This document shows positions 1-9,525 of a stretch of 64,000 nt of DNA, piece after piece. A model generated the notes under the pieces. It saw nothing but the letters and a program-made list of their open reading frames with translations. It searched no databases and was not told the origin of the DNA. A program made the translations under genes and the position numbers. Position 1 is the stretch's first letter. Every line of letters starts with the position of its first letter. This stretch comes from Lysinibacillus sp. SGAir0095 (GTDB taxonomy: Bacteria > Bacillota > Bacilli > Bacillales_A > Planococcaceae): contig NZ_CP028083.1 of the NCBI RefSeq assembly GCF_005491425.1, positions 582,001-646,000 on the forward strand, read 5' to 3'.

Positions 1-44
1 AAATGAAGCTGGGTGCAAATAGTTAAATAGGTTTATCCATATTA

Positions 45-77
45 AAGGGGTGCTCCAAGCGGGCACCTCTTTTTTTA
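45..77 (+). terminator. Intrinsic terminator of an upstream gene
   Basis: A short GC-rich stem (AGGGGTGC pairing with GGCACCTCT, one G-U pair) is followed by a run of T. It would end transcription of a gene lying left of the window; no upstream gene can be identified from the 44 bases before it. Confidence 0.7.
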
Positions 78-149
78 GACCGATGATAACTTTATTAGAT
101 TAAGGTAAAATTATACAAATAGTGTGTGTAGTAAAAGGAGGTTTAGTTA

Positions 150-1010
150 ATGCTATCTAGAGTTATTGACCACTTTAGGTTACAGGTAATCTCTATGAAT
201 GAGGTTGAAGATTCCCATAGTTCCACAGTCTATAGATTTACTTTACTAAATGGTGAAGATGTATTTTTGAAAATACCATATAGTAGATTGAAGTACCAAC
301 GAGAGTTTGAAGCCTATGAAATATTAAAAGGTCGGGTTGCCATTCCTGAATTGTTGGATTGTTGGTCTGGTGATGAAGAGTGTCCCGGAGCTTTTATATT
401 ATCTGAGTTAAAAGGAAAACCATTAACAACGGATGCTTCACCAACAGTTGCATTTCAAGTCGGGGTCCTTCAAGCAACAATGCATAACATTCAACCGCCA
501 GAGAATCAGGTATTAGCGGGCATTCAAAATGAATTTCCGAACTGGTCCAAATTTATCGAAAAACAATTTTATAGTTTTGCCGAGGATGTAAAAGAGGTAG
601 TAGAAGACAATTTGTACAATCAAGCTATTGAGAAATACGAAGCGATGAAAGAACAAATTCCATCCCCGGATAGTCCAAGTTTTGTACATATGGATTTTCG
701 ACCAGGCAATATCATTGTTGAGGGAGATAAAGTTTCGGGCATGATCGATTTTGAAAGCGTCCGATTTGGTTCAACTGAAATTGATTTCACCAAACTGTAT
801 CGTGACTTTTTAAGCTTCAATCCTGCCCTGTACCAAGCATTTAAAGAAGGCTATAAAAGCATCAGACCATTAATCGATTTAGAGGTTGTGTTGCCTTTTT
901 ATCTATTTACCGATGCATTCAACAGTATTGGCTGGTCTAAACGTCGAGGAATAGAGAAAAATGCGGTATTTCTAGAAGAAAATTTAATGAGGTTGAGGAA
1001 ATTTCTATGA
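150..1010 (+). CDS. Aminoglycoside phosphotransferase-like (APH family) kinase
   Basis: 286-aa protein with the APH/choline-kinase fold. The catalytic-loop motif HMDFRPGNI (His-x-Asp-x4-Asn, near residue 180) and the metal-binding MIDFES (near residue 197) are both present, so it is predicted to be an active ATP-dependent small-molecule kinase. The N-lobe has a plausible nucleotide-binding Lys in VFLKIPYS. An AAAGGAGG site lies about 7 nt before the ATG. The family ranges from antibiotic kinases to metabolite kinases, and the substrate cannot be read from the sequence. Its stop overlaps (ATGA) the ancestral start of the next gene, suggesting a two-gene operon. Confidence 0.85.
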   Translation: MLSRVIDHFRLQVISMNEVEDSHSSTVYRFTLLNGEDVFLKIPYSRLKYQREFEAYEILKGRVAIPELLDCWSGDEECPGAFILSELKGKPLTTDASPTVAFQVGVLQATMHNIQPPENQVLAGIQNEFPNWSKFIEKQFYSFAEDVKEVVEDNLYNQAIEKYEAMKEQIPSPDSPSFVHMDFRPGNIIVEGDKVSGMIDFESVRFGSTEIDFTKLYRDFLSFNPALYQAFKEGYKSIRPLIDLEVVLPFYLFTDAFNSIGWSKRRGIEKNAVFLEENLMRLRKFL

Positions 1011-1852
1011 CAGTTAATGAAGATATTTTCAATTTAAAATCACAGCTTACTCAGTTAGATGTAACATAGGTAGATGACTTAGGCTTGCTAATTAATAATA
1101 TGTTAAGCCATATTGGTTCTGTGGATTCGGAACTAAGGGACAACCTTATCTATCCAACATTTATGAAGCTTATTGAACAAGAAAGATTAACTAGAAATCA
1201 ATTTCAAAATCTATTTGAAGCTTGCTTAGATGATAATCATTTGTTTTATAAGATTGGAGAGAAAAACACAGACTCTGTATTTACAAGGTCTTTTTCATCG
1301 TTGGTGGTAGCTGGTCTTTTGTTTAAGGATAGCCAATTAGAGTTGTTAACGAAAGAATCTTTTGCGGTTGCATTAGATAAGAGTGTGTCTTACTTAATAA
1401 GTGAACAGGATACAAGAGGTTATGTAGATGAAAAGGGATGGGCACATAGTGTGGCACATGGGTCGGACTTGTTAGTCTCAATAGTTAAACATTCGAAATT
1501 TAGGATAGAGGATTCCATTATTATATTGGATACAATTCATAATTGCCTATTTAAAGACGCAACATATACTGATGAAGAAGATGAACGTTTGGTTTTTGTT
1601 ATACAGGCCCAGTTTGAAAGGAATCTGGACGAAAAGATATTGGAAAAATGGATTCTTCAAATACTTAAAGACCTTGAATTAATTTACTTCAATGAAGGCT
1701 TCTCTAATAAATATTTCCGAACCAAATTCAACATTACAAACTTCCTAAAATCGCTATATTTCATTATTGGTTTTAAAAACGAGAAATCAAATATTAGAGA
1801 GCTGATTAATAGAAGTTTGAAAGAACTTCATCAAAAGCTATATGGTGTATAG
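1007..1852 (+). pseudogene. DUF2785 domain protein interrupted by an in-frame amber codon
   Basis: An ATG at 1007, overlapping the stop of the upstream kinase gene (ATGA), opens a frame that reads MTVNEDIFNLKSQLTQLDVT and then hits TAG at 1067-1069. The same frame continues without any shift (VDDLGLLINNML...) to 1852. The full reading, about 281 codons, matches the usual length of DUF2785 proteins, and the continuation carries family-like segments such as GSVDSELRDNLIY and GWAHSVAHGSDLL. A TTG at 1085 could restart a 255-aa product but has no good ribosome site. Most likely a recent nonsense allele or a sequencing error; suppression or restart is less likely. The function of DUF2785 is unknown. 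Confidence 0.75.
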
Positions 1853-1889
1853 TATAAAAGATTTATTACATTTATTAACCAACTATTAT

Positions 1890-1936
1890 AACCCCTCCTT
1901 CATTTATCTAAGGCTGAAGTAGGGGTTCTTTTTTCT
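1890..1936 (+). terminator. Intrinsic terminator
   Basis: AACCCCT-CCTTCA pairs with TGAAGT-AGGGGTT, followed by TTCTTTTTT. It closes the kinase/DUF2785 operon. Confidence 0.85.
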
Positions 1937-2077
1937 TAAAAATATTATTACCCATTATTATAATCTATTGAATTTTCAGTCTGATAGGCATATAATCGAA
2001 AAAAAGAATGAGAGAGAAGTATTTGAAATAAAAACTAGAATTTAGAGAAGAACTAATTGATGTGATGAGGATGTTAT

Positions 2078-3844
2078 ATGATGAAATTGAATAGTAAAGG
2101 TTTGTTTGCCCATTCGATTAAAAGGAAACTACTAACTGTTTCTATTTTACTACTATCTATTCCGATGATTATTTTAGGTATTTTGAGCTATCAAAAAAGT
2201 AGTAGCAGTTTAAGTGAGCTTGGCGAGACGAACTTAAAAAATAGTGTTGAATACACAATTGAGTTAATGAACGTACTAAACGAACAGGTTGAAAATGGGG
2301 ATCTTACATTAGATGAGGCGAAAGAAAAAGTAAAGTTAGCCATTCTTGGAGAGATGCAAGAAGATAACACAAGACCGATTAACAAAAATCTAGACTTAGG
2401 CGAAAATGGGTATGTATTTATCTCTGATAAAGAAGGGAATCTGATTGCGCACCCAACAAGCGAAGGTAGTAACCTTTGGGATAAACAAGATATAAACGGT
2501 AAAAATTACGCACAAGAATTTATAAAAAATGGATTAAATGGTGGAGGCTTTACCAATTATTTTTACCCTCTTCCTAATAATCAGGAACAAATAGAGGAAA
2601 AAGTAACCTACTCAAAAGCTTTCGACGATTGGGGCTGGGTAGTTGTTGCAGGTACGTACATGATGGATTTTAACCAACCTGCAAATGAGATTTTCCAATT
2701 AAATTTAATTATTATAGGTATAACATTAGTGATTGGTATTTTGATTATTTGGTTCTTTGCAAATCACGTTTCCAGCCCTATAAAAAAAGTAACAGAACAA
2801 ATGGCATACATAGCAGATGGAGACCTAACCCGTCATCAACTTGAAATCAAATCAAAGGATGAAACGGGTCAATTAGCTAATGGCATCAATAGCCTTCAAA
2901 ATAAATTGAAAAATATGATTCAAAATATTTCTCAAGCATCGCAATTGATTACAGGACATAGTGAGGAACTGACGCAATCTGCAAATGAAGTGAAGATAGG
3001 GGCAGAACAAGTTGCTAGAACAATGGAGGAAATCGCTTTTGGTACAGAGGCACAGGCAAGTCACGCATCAGATCTTTCCTCATCAATGGGAACTTATGTA
3101 GAGAAAGTAGAAGAAGCCAATGAAAATGGTGAAAGAATCCATCAGTCATCTCATGAAGTATTACAATTAACAGAAGGTGGATCTCAGTTAATGCTGCAAT
3201 CGATTGAACAGATGGCAAGTATTGACCGAATTGTCCATGAGTCTGTTTTAAAGGTTCAACAATTAGATATTCAATCAAATGAAATTTCAAAATTAGTCAC
3301 GGTAATAAGAGAAGTAGCAGAACAAACAAACCTTTTAGCACTGAATGCGGCGATAGAAGCAGCTCGTGCTGGCGAACAGGGACGAGGATTTGCAGTAGTA
3401 GCCGAGGAAGTGAAAAAGCTCGCGGAACAAGTAGCAAATTCTGTTTCGGAAATTACACAAATCGTAGGAAGAATTCAAACAGATTCTTCAGAAGTAGCAA
3501 ATGCCTTACAAACAGGCTATACAGAAGTGGAAAAGGGCACGAGTCAACTTAAAGCAACAGGCGAGACCTTCGAGAACATTAGTGCATCTGTAAAACTAAT
3601 GGTTGAAAATATCCAGACGGTTAGTGAAAGTTTAATGATTATCAAATCAACTAGTCAGGAAATGAACTCATCGATTGAAGAAATTGCGTCAATCTCGGAA
3701 GAATCAGCGGCAGGCGTAGAACAAACCTCTGCCTCAACACAGCAAACAAGCAGTTCTATGGAAGAAGTAGCAGCGAGTTCTGAGGAACTTGAGAAATTAG
3801 CCATGGAATTAAATAACCTAATTCAACAATTCAAGCTGAATTAG
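2078..3844 (+). CDS. Methyl-accepting chemotaxis protein, Cache sensor
   Basis: 588-aa chemoreceptor. A membrane segment near residues 16-36 is followed by an extracellular Cache-like sensor (about 40-205, with [19 protein letters not shown] and [11 protein letters not shown]), a second membrane segment (about 208-230), a HAMP domain ([12 protein letters not shown] onward) and a long methyl-accepting coiled coil. The kinase-control tip [19 protein letters not shown] with [17 protein letters not shown] is intact, so coupling to CheA/CheW is expected. The C-terminus has no pentapeptide tether. The gene stands alone between two terminators. The ligand is unknown; dCache/sCache receptors commonly bind small organic acids or amino acids. 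Confidence 0.95.
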   Translation: MMKLNSKGLFAHSIKRKLLTVSILLLSIPMIILGILSYQKSSSSLSELGETNLKNSVEYTIELMNVLNEQVENGDLTLDEAKEKVKLAILGEMQEDNTRPINKNLDLGENGYVFISDKEGNLIAHPTSEGSNLWDKQDINGKNYAQEFIKNGLNGGGFTNYFYPLPNNQEQIEEKVTYSKAFDDWGWVVVAGTYMMDFNQPANEIFQLNLIIIGITLVIGILIIWFFANHVSSPIKKVTEQMAYIADGDLTRHQLEIKSKDETGQLANGINSLQNKLKNMIQNISQASQLITGHSEELTQSANEVKIGAEQVARTMEEIAFGTEAQASHASDLSSSMGTYVEKVEEANENGERIHQSSHEVLQLTEGGSQLMLQSIEQMASIDRIVHESVLKVQQLDIQSNEISKLVTVIREVAEQTNLLALNAAIEAARAGEQGRGFAVVAEEVKKLAEQVANSVSEITQIVGRIQTDSSEVANALQTGYTEVEKGTSQLKATGETFENISASVKLMVENIQTVSESLMIIKSTSQEMNSSIEEIASISEESAAGVEQTSASTQQTSSSMEEVAASSEELEKLAMELNNLIQQFKLN

Positions 3845-3866
3845 CTACAAAATAGTGCCATGAAAG

Positions 3867-3904
3867 GGTACTAGGGGTGCATGTGCAGCCTCTAGTGCCT
3901 TTTA
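3867..3904 (+). terminator. Intrinsic terminator after the chemoreceptor
   Basis: Imperfect stem GGTACTAGGGG-TGC against GCAGCCTCTAGTGCC with a 4-nt loop, followed by TTTTAT. Confidence 0.75.
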
Positions 3905-4091
3905 TATTAATTTAAATTACCAGAAAGATAATCTTTCACGTAACAATTGCTGCATTTGCATTAGTAGTTTATGAAAGAGTTATAATATTGTACTTTTTTA
4001 CAAGGATACGAAGTACACTTTTCGGCTTAAATTAAGATAAAGTATTAAATAAAAATGAAAGTTATTTAAAGTGGTATGGGAGAAGATAAAA

Positions 4092-4817
4092 TTGAAGGAC
4101 AACTTAAAATCTAACAATCAATTACCAAAAGGCGATTTAAGTGGTTGGAACAATAGAGAATATATCGAGGAACTAATAAAACGATATTCCCAACATAATG
4201 ATCCTGATTACGCCAATTGGTCAAAAAATTACATGAGGAATCAGTTTGAATTCTTAGGGATTCGAACACCGATACGCAAAAAACTAACAAAACAGTTTTT
4301 AATGGAATTCGGTGTCCCGTCAAAAGAAAACCTACCAGTTGTAATCTTTACATTATGGGAGCAGCCAGAAAGAGAGTATCAAAAAGCAGCTCTCGATATA
4401 CTTGAAAAAGTAAAAAAGACGCTCACTCCTGAAGATATGCCATGGCTAAGCTCTTTAATCGTTAATAAGTCATGGTGGGATACAGTAGATGTGCTCTCTC
4501 CTAATATAATGGGCCATATGTTTAATTCTTTCCCGGAGCTAATCGCCCAATATGCAGACCAGTGGATGATGGATGAAAATTTTTGGCTACAAAGAGCGGC
4601 GATTCTATTTCAACTTAAGTATAAGAATAGAACGGATGAAAGTCGCTTGTATCGATACATTCTCTCTAGGGCTGATAGTGAGGAATTCTTTGTCCAAAAA
4701 GCGATTGGATGGGTGCTGCGGGAATATGCGAAAACAAACCCTACAAGTGTAAAAGTGTTTGTTATTTCAAACAAATTAAAGCCACTTAGCAAGCGCGAGG
4801 CGTTAAAGAATTTATGA
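4092..4817 (+). CDS. DNA alkylation repair protein, AlkD-like HEAT-repeat glycosylase
   Basis: About 241 aa in the size range of AlkC/AlkD proteins, which are helical HEAT-like-repeat DNA glycosylases excising bulky alkylated purines. Recognisable family segments are YMRNQFEFLGIRTPIRKK near the N-terminus, the Trp-rich LIVNKSWWDTVDVLS, FWLQRAAILFQLKY and FVQKAIGWVLREYAKTNP. The WDTVD aspartate corresponds to the catalytic Asp of AlkD. The TTG at 4092 follows a GGGAGA site by about 8 nt and is preferred; an in-frame GTG at 4071 is an alternative. Monocistronic by appearance. The family assignment is firm, substrate range is inferred. Confidence 0.88.
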   Translation: MKDNLKSNNQLPKGDLSGWNNREYIEELIKRYSQHNDPDYANWSKNYMRNQFEFLGIRTPIRKKLTKQFLMEFGVPSKENLPVVIFTLWEQPEREYQKAALDILEKVKKTLTPEDMPWLSSLIVNKSWWDTVDVLSPNIMGHMFNSFPELIAQYADQWMMDENFWLQRAAILFQLKYKNRTDESRLYRYILSRADSEEFFVQKAIGWVLREYAKTNPTSVKVFVISNKLKPLSKREALKNL

Positions 4818-4922
4818 GCTATGTAGTGTGTGGTGAGTTGAATATTAATGTTAAAATGGATGTATAAAAATAATTACTGGAAATGAATTTCAAGTAAAGA
4901 ATAGTACAGAAAAGGGATAAAA

Positions 4923-5834
4923 ATGACATTACAACAATTAAAATATGTAATAGAAGTTGCTAGAAGTCGGTCGATTAACAAAGCGGCACAAAACCTGTTT
5001 ATTAGTCAACCAAGCCTTTCCAATGCATTAAAAGAGTTAGAGGAAGAAGTAGGGATTACAATTTTTTTGCGATCTAATAAGGGGATACAGATTACTCCTG
5101 AAGGATCGGAGTTTCTAGGTTACGCTAGGCAAGTAGTTGAGCAGGCAGAACTTCTGGAGAATCGTTATACGAAAACAAATTCTCCACAGCAACATTTTTC
5201 TGTATCTGCTCAGCACTATGCTTTTGCGGTTAGTGCCTTTGTTCGTCTATTAAAAGATTATGATATAGAGGAATACGAGTTTAGTCTACGAGAAACAAAG
5301 ACATATGAAATCATTGATGATGTCAAGAATCTCCGAAGTGAGATTGGTATTTTGTATGTCAATGAATTTAATAAAAAGGTCATTCACAAATTTTTAAGAG
5401 AAGGAAATTTACAATTCCATGAGCTATTTACAGCAAAGCCACACGTTTTTATTAGCTCAGCAAATCCACTCTCTGCAAAGGAGTATGTTACCTTATCGGA
5501 TTTGGATCCTTACCCGTATCTTTCATATGAACAGGGGGATTACAATTCATTTTACTTTTCGGAGGAAATTCTCAGCACTCTAACTAGGCCGAAAAATATC
5601 CGGGTTACGGATCGTGCAACTTTATTTAACTTACTGATTGGGTTAAATGGCTATACCATTTCAACAGGTGTTATCAGCCATAAATTAAATAGTAAAGACA
5701 TTATAGCTGTTCCCTTAATGGTAGACGAGCGGATCCATGTAGGGTATATTACGCATAAAAATGTGACAAATAGTACGTTGGCGAATACTTATATTCAATA
5801 TCTAAAAGAGTCGATTGAAGAAGAACTCCATTAG
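4923..5834 (+). CDS. LysR-family transcriptional regulator
   Basis: 303 aa. The N-terminal winged helix-turn-helix is typical of LysR proteins (SINKAAQNLFISQPSLSNAL, then LEEEVGITIFLRSNKGIQIT, residues 1-60). The rest is a two-lobe effector domain of the periplasmic-binding type. It lies upstream of, and in the same direction as, the MetE-C-like gene with a 121-bp gap, so control of that gene is a reasonable guess, but LysR regulators more often control a divergent neighbour and none is present here. The effector cannot be predicted. Confidence 0.92.
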   Translation: MTLQQLKYVIEVARSRSINKAAQNLFISQPSLSNALKELEEEVGITIFLRSNKGIQITPEGSEFLGYARQVVEQAELLENRYTKTNSPQQHFSVSAQHYAFAVSAFVRLLKDYDIEEYEFSLRETKTYEIIDDVKNLRSEIGILYVNEFNKKVIHKFLREGNLQFHELFTAKPHVFISSANPLSAKEYVTLSDLDPYPYLSYEQGDYNSFYFSEEILSTLTRPKNIRVTDRATLFNLLIGLNGYTISTGVISHKLNSKDIIAVPLMVDERIHVGYITHKNVTNSTLANTYIQYLKESIEEELH

Positions 5835-5955
5835 TTATAGGTAAAAGCTATAGTGAGGAATAGTTTTTATATGTTACATTATAATAATTTCCCTATGCTA
5901 CACTAACCTTACCTTAAGAAAAGCGATTTTATAGAAGGAAAGAGGGAGATTAGTA

Positions 5956-7059
5956 ATGACGAAAACACTAGTAAAAGCTCCATTTAGAGCAGATCATGTT
6001 GGAAGTTTATTAAGACCTGAAAGAATTCATAAGGCTAGAAAGGATTTTCAAGAAGGCATCATTACGAATCAAGAACTGCATGCAATCGAAACTGAAGAAA
6101 TTACAAAAATCGTTGATAAGCAAATCGAAGTTGGACTACAAGCTGTTACGGACGGCGAATTCCGCCGCCGATTCTGGCATACAGATTTCCTTGAACATTT
6201 AAATGGGGTTGAGGGTTACATTCCAGAATCAGGCTTCGCATTCAAAGGGGAAGAAACAGAGCGATACGATGTACGAGTAATCGGGAGAATCTCGTTTAAC
6301 CCAGATCACCCACATATCAAAGAATTTATCGAGTTTAAAGAAATTGTTGGTGACCGTGCTGTTGCAAAACAAACAATACCGAGTCCAAACCAATTATTTA
6401 ACGCGGGTATTCGTAATCTAGAAATCTATCCGGACCTTGAAGAATATACAAAGGATGTCATCCAAACATACCGTGAGGCCATCAAGGCTTTCTATGATGC
6501 TGGCTGCCGTTATTTGCAGCTAGATGATGTCTATATTGCGGGTCTGAATGCTCCAGACATTCCATTCAATGATAGCGGCTATTCTCGTGAACAATTAATT
6601 GATTTAGCTCTTCGTGTTGCCAATGGCGTTCTAGAAGATAAACCAGAAGATCTAATCATTACGACTCACCTTTGCCGTGGGAACTATCGCTCTAAATGGG
6701 CATTTGAAGGCAGTTATGCGAAGATTGCGCCAACATTATTCGCAAAAGAGAAAGTAGACGGCTTCTTCTTAGAATATGATGATGATCGTTCTGGCGACTT
6801 CGGACCACTAGAACATATCCCAAATGGTGGCGCACAAGTGGTGTTGGGGGTATTCACATCCAAACACGGAGAATTGGAAGATAAGGAAAATATTAAAGCA
6901 CGTATTGAAGAGGCAACAAAATATGTGCCATTAGAGCAATTATGCATCAGTCCACAATGTGGATTTGCTTCTACTCATCATGGAAATATTTTGACTGAGG
7001 ATGAGCAATGGGCGAAGTTGAAGTATATTGTCGATATTTCGAAAGAGATTTGGGGATAA
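5956..7059 (+). CDS. MetE C-terminal-domain methyltransferase, YxjG/YxjH type
   Basis: 367 aa, a stand-alone version of the catalytic C-terminal half of cobalamin-independent methionine synthase. The N-terminus has PFRADHVGSLLRPERI. A zinc site of the family type can be assembled from ITTHLCRGN (His and Cys, near residue 238), the Glu in FFLEYDD and CISPQCGF near residue 335. It would transfer a methyl group to a thiol, probably homocysteine, in sulfur metabolism. B. subtilis yxjG/yxjH are S-box controlled, but I see no S-box riboswitch in the 121-bp leader here. AGAGGGAG ribosome site precedes the ATG. Confidence 0.9.
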   Translation: MTKTLVKAPFRADHVGSLLRPERIHKARKDFQEGIITNQELHAIETEEITKIVDKQIEVGLQAVTDGEFRRRFWHTDFLEHLNGVEGYIPESGFAFKGEETERYDVRVIGRISFNPDHPHIKEFIEFKEIVGDRAVAKQTIPSPNQLFNAGIRNLEIYPDLEEYTKDVIQTYREAIKAFYDAGCRYLQLDDVYIAGLNAPDIPFNDSGYSREQLIDLALRVANGVLEDKPEDLIITTHLCRGNYRSKWAFEGSYAKIAPTLFAKEKVDGFFLEYDDDRSGDFGPLEHIPNGGAQVVLGVFTSKHGELEDKENIKARIEEATKYVPLEQLCISPQCGFASTHHGNILTEDEQWAKLKYIVDISKEIWG

Positions 7060-7114
7060 GCTTTTTAACTAAACTTCGATTCATCGCTGTTTTGGAAAAT
7101 GAAATATGCTAGTC

Positions 7115-7154
7115 AGAATCCATTTTGATATTCTTTCAAAATGGATTCTTTTAA
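7115..7154 (+). terminator. Intrinsic terminator
   Basis: AGAATCCATTTTGA pairs with TTCAAAATGGATTCT (13-14 bp stem), followed by TTTT. It ends the methyltransferase transcript. Confidence 0.88.
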
Positions 7155-7218
7155 TTTTCTGAATGCAGATTTAATACTGTATAATACTTAAACTCTACTT
7201 AAAAACTACCACTTGACC

Positions 7219-7764
7219 CTAAAAAGAAGGGGGTGTCACTGAAAAGAGAATACTGACTTGCTCGTCGGCAGGATTACTCCACATATGCAGAGCTTGGGCT
7301 GGAATTTTTACACTATCACCGGTCATTAAAGTATACTCATCTCCTAAAAGTGATAATTGGATAGGTCCTTTTACTACATAAGCAACTTCTTCTCCCTTAT
7401 GAGACATGGGAGTTTCCGAAGAGGATTTACCTGGCTTTAAATGCATGATCGCAGTAGCTATCTGACTAGTAAAGTCAGGGGATACTAATTCATATTCTAA
7501 ACCATCGATTATGATTTGCTTACGTTCCTCTTTTCTCACCACAAGCTCTCTTGTATCCAATTCGTCCATTAAAAATGTAAATACAGGTACATCTAATACC
7601 TTCGCAAGCGATTTTAATGTCTGTATCGATGAGTTACTATGTCCTTTTTCGATTTGACTCAGCATGGATGGCGTGATGTCTGCTTGCTTTGCTAGTTCTC
7701 TTAGGGAAAGCCCTGCATTCTTCCGATATTGTTCAACCTTTAATCCAATAAACGATTGACTCAT
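7219..7764 (-). CDS. XRE-family regulator with C-terminal cupin domain
   Basis: 181 aa from the ATG at 7764, which has a GGAGGT site at the right distance; the ATG at 7776 lacks one. Residues 8-65 form a Cro/CI helix-turn-helix (LSLRELAKQADITPSMLSQI). Residues 100-180 form a cupin barrel (GEEVAYVVKGPIQL, then IPAQALHMWSN). Such HTH-cupin proteins (MerR-unrelated, PuuR/YdcN-like) usually sense amino acids, amines or related small molecules. It is transcribed divergently from a LysE-type exporter and a perfect palindrome lies between them, so it probably controls that exporter. Confidence 0.9.
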   Translation of the reverse strand: MSQSFIGLKVEQYRKNAGLSLRELAKQADITPSMLSQIEKGHSNSSIQTLKSLAKVLDVPVFTFLMDELDTRELVVRKEERKQIIIDGLEYELVSPDFTSQIATAIMHLKPGKSSSETPMSHKGEEVAYVVKGPIQLSLLGDEYTLMTGDSVKIPAQALHMWSNPADEQVSILFSVTPPSF

Positions 7765-7830
7765 TTTTACCTCCATTAATTAATGTAATTTTCTAATTTG
7801 TATTGTACTTATCACAGTTTAGATGTTAAA

Positions 7831-7854
7831 TTTAATTTAACATATTAAATTAAA
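7831..7854. promoter_or_regulatory. Palindromic operator between XRE-cupin and lysE-type genes
   Basis: TTTAATTTAA and TTAAATTAAA are perfect 10-bp inverted arms around CATA. The site is in the 115-bp divergent intergenic region, 25 bp before the exporter start, a position suited to control of either promoter. Assignment to the XRE-cupin protein is inferred from position. Confidence 0.55.
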
Positions 7855-7879
7855 ATGAACAATCGATTGGGGTGGAACT

Positions 7880-8488
7880 ATGATTTCATTTATTTTAATG
7901 ACATTATTTGTCGTGATGAGTCCTGGGGTTGATACAGCTTTGATTACAAAACGAACAATTTCAGGGGGGAAGAAAGAAGGCCTACTGATGGCTTTAGGAA
8001 TTACGGCTGGTTCACTTGGTCATACGCTTGCTGCAACACTTGGGCTATCAGCTTTGGTTCTACAATCGGCAGTAGCTTTTTCTATTTTGAAGTGGGTAGG
8101 AGCAATCTATTTAATCTATCTAGGTGTTCAATCACTTATAGCTCGAAAAAGCCCAGAAAATGTGACGACTGCGGATCGTAATGCGAAAGGGTCACCATGG
8201 AAAGAAGGATTATTATCAAATCTGCTAAATCCAAAGGTTGCCGTCTTTTTCATCACGTTCTTGCCTCAATTTGTTAGCTCGAAAGAAAATGCGATGATGG
8301 AACTTCTTGCTATGGGATGCTTTTACTCGATATTATCGATTCTTTGGTTCGTCTTCTACGTTTTCTGTTTAACTTATATTCGTGAGTGGCTATTATCAGC
8401 GACTGTTCAAAATTATATGGAAAAACTAACAGGCATCGTACTCATTGGTTTCGGGGTAAAGCTACTGTTTACGCAGAATAAATCATAA
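7880..8488 (+). CDS. LysE/RhtB-family amino acid exporter
   Basis: 202 aa with about six hydrophobic segments, the usual size of LysE/RhtB translocators. The N-terminal MSPGVDTALITKRTISGG and the mid-protein GLLSNLLNPKVAVFFITFLP are hallmark family segments (the NPK turn). These proteins export amino acids or derivatives by proton antiport. The divergent XRE-cupin regulator and shared palindrome suggest substrate-induced expression. GGGGTGG ribosome site 5 nt before the ATG. Confidence 0.92.
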   Translation: MISFILMTLFVVMSPGVDTALITKRTISGGKKEGLLMALGITAGSLGHTLAATLGLSALVLQSAVAFSILKWVGAIYLIYLGVQSLIARKSPENVTTADRNAKGSPWKEGLLSNLLNPKVAVFFITFLPQFVSSKENAMMELLAMGCFYSILSILWFVFYVFCLTYIREWLLSATVQNYMEKLTGIVLIGFGVKLLFTQNKS

Positions 8489-8515
8489 AGATTTTTCTTA
8501 AAGAGGTGTATGAAA

Positions 8516-8920
8516 ATGTACAAAACACTAAGTAAATTAGATTTTCAATATTTTATTGGCCAAGAGGTTACAGAGGTAAACACCGAAAAAAATTATCCAT
8601 TTGGAGTGTCTTTTGAAAGAGGAGTTTTAACCATTGAATGCCCTTGGAGATTACGAGTTTCTAGCGAAGTGGCAATTGGATATTCAGATTGTCTGCAAGC
8701 ACCAGGACAATACTCGCATAAAGATGTTGAAAAAATTCTCATGGGAAAACGAATAACGAATATCTTCCATTATGAAGAGATTTCAGATTTAGTGGTAGAA
8801 TTTGAGGGCAAAATCTATCTTGAATTATTCCATGACAGCAATTATTTTGAGGGATGGCAGCTGCGAGGCGAAAATGGAATGTATGTATTCACCTTACCGG
8901 GAGGGGCTTATTCGGATTAG
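8516..8920 (+). CDS. Uncharacterised 134-aa protein
   Basis: Soluble, mixed alpha/beta-looking protein of 134 aa. The ATG at 8516 is preferred because AAGAGGTG sits 7 nt ahead of it; the in-frame ATG at 8510 would be only 1 nt from that site. No signal peptide, membrane segment or metal motif is visible. The segments YPFGVSFERGVLTIECPWRLR and YLELFHDSNYFEGWQLRG suggest a small beta-rich fold seen in other Bacillales hypothetical proteins, but I cannot name a family. It follows the exporter gene by 27 nt and may be cotranscribed. Confidence 0.7.
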   Translation: MYKTLSKLDFQYFIGQEVTEVNTEKNYPFGVSFERGVLTIECPWRLRVSSEVAIGYSDCLQAPGQYSHKDVEKILMGKRITNIFHYEEISDLVVEFEGKIYLELFHDSNYFEGWQLRGENGMYVFTLPGGAYSD

Positions 8921-8990
8921 ATAGCTTTTCATTTTTAAATTTTAGAAAAACCTTCTATAGAAAGTAACCGTATTTTTTAGAGTGCCTCAT

Positions 8991-9026
8991 GAGCGTTAAT
9001 TCAAAAAGGATTAAGGCTCTTTTTTG
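8991..9026 (+). terminator. Probable intrinsic terminator
   Basis: GAGCGTTAAT and ATTAAGGCTC form a stem with one mismatch, followed by TTTTTT. Confidence 0.65.
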
Positions 9027-9098
9027 TTGAAGTAATTTAAAAGGTCCCTAAACATGGCCTTAAAAAACTACGGAATTGAAATAAGGGGCTTGGTTTAT

Positions 9099-9482
9099 AT
9101 GGGTTTTGAATCTTTTCGCTTTATTGTATTTGTTAATAGCATAATCCTTTTGTTAATTATGACACTGGTATTAAAAAAGCCCTTTCGAAAATGGGGCTTT
9201 GCTATTATGCTCGTTTTTACGATTGTCTTTGCTGCCATTGAAATAACAGCTCCGTTAATTAGAGAAAAAAACTATGAAGCTTTTCTAGTAGAGATTGAAA
9301 ATCAATTGATTGAACAATATCCAACAAATAATTGGACTCTGAATAAAGATATTGATTTTTATAGTTTTCCTTATGATTTTTTAGTTGAGGTAGCATTTGA
9401 AGAGGATTCTAATGTGATATATGGATTTGTATTGGATGAAGATGGCAAGTTACATGAATATTATCGGAAAGAACAGGACTAG
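9099..9482 (+). CDS. Small membrane-anchored protein of unknown function
   Basis: About 127 aa from the ATG at 9099, preceded by AAGGGG; an in-frame ATG at 9054 has no clear ribosome site. Two hydrophobic segments in the first 65 residues (FIVFVNSIILLLIMTLVL and FAIMLVFTIVFAAIEI) are followed by a hydrophilic domain with acidic and aromatic residues, probably outside the membrane. No known family recognised. Stands ahead of the Nudix gene. Confidence 0.6.
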   Translation: MGFESFRFIVFVNSIILLLIMTLVLKKPFRKWGFAIMLVFTIVFAAIEITAPLIREKNYEAFLVEIENQLIEQYPTNNWTLNKDIDFYSFPYDFLVEVAFEEDSNVIYGFVLDEDGKLHEYYRKEQD

Positions 9483-9525
9483 TTGCTTGGTATTATAGAT
9501 GATGAATAAAAAGGAGCTAAACAAT

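Noticed and set aside
5835-5955. S-box (SAM) riboswitch before the MetE-C-like gene
   Set aside because: The leader is only 121 bp and lacks the S-box conserved blocks and a terminator.
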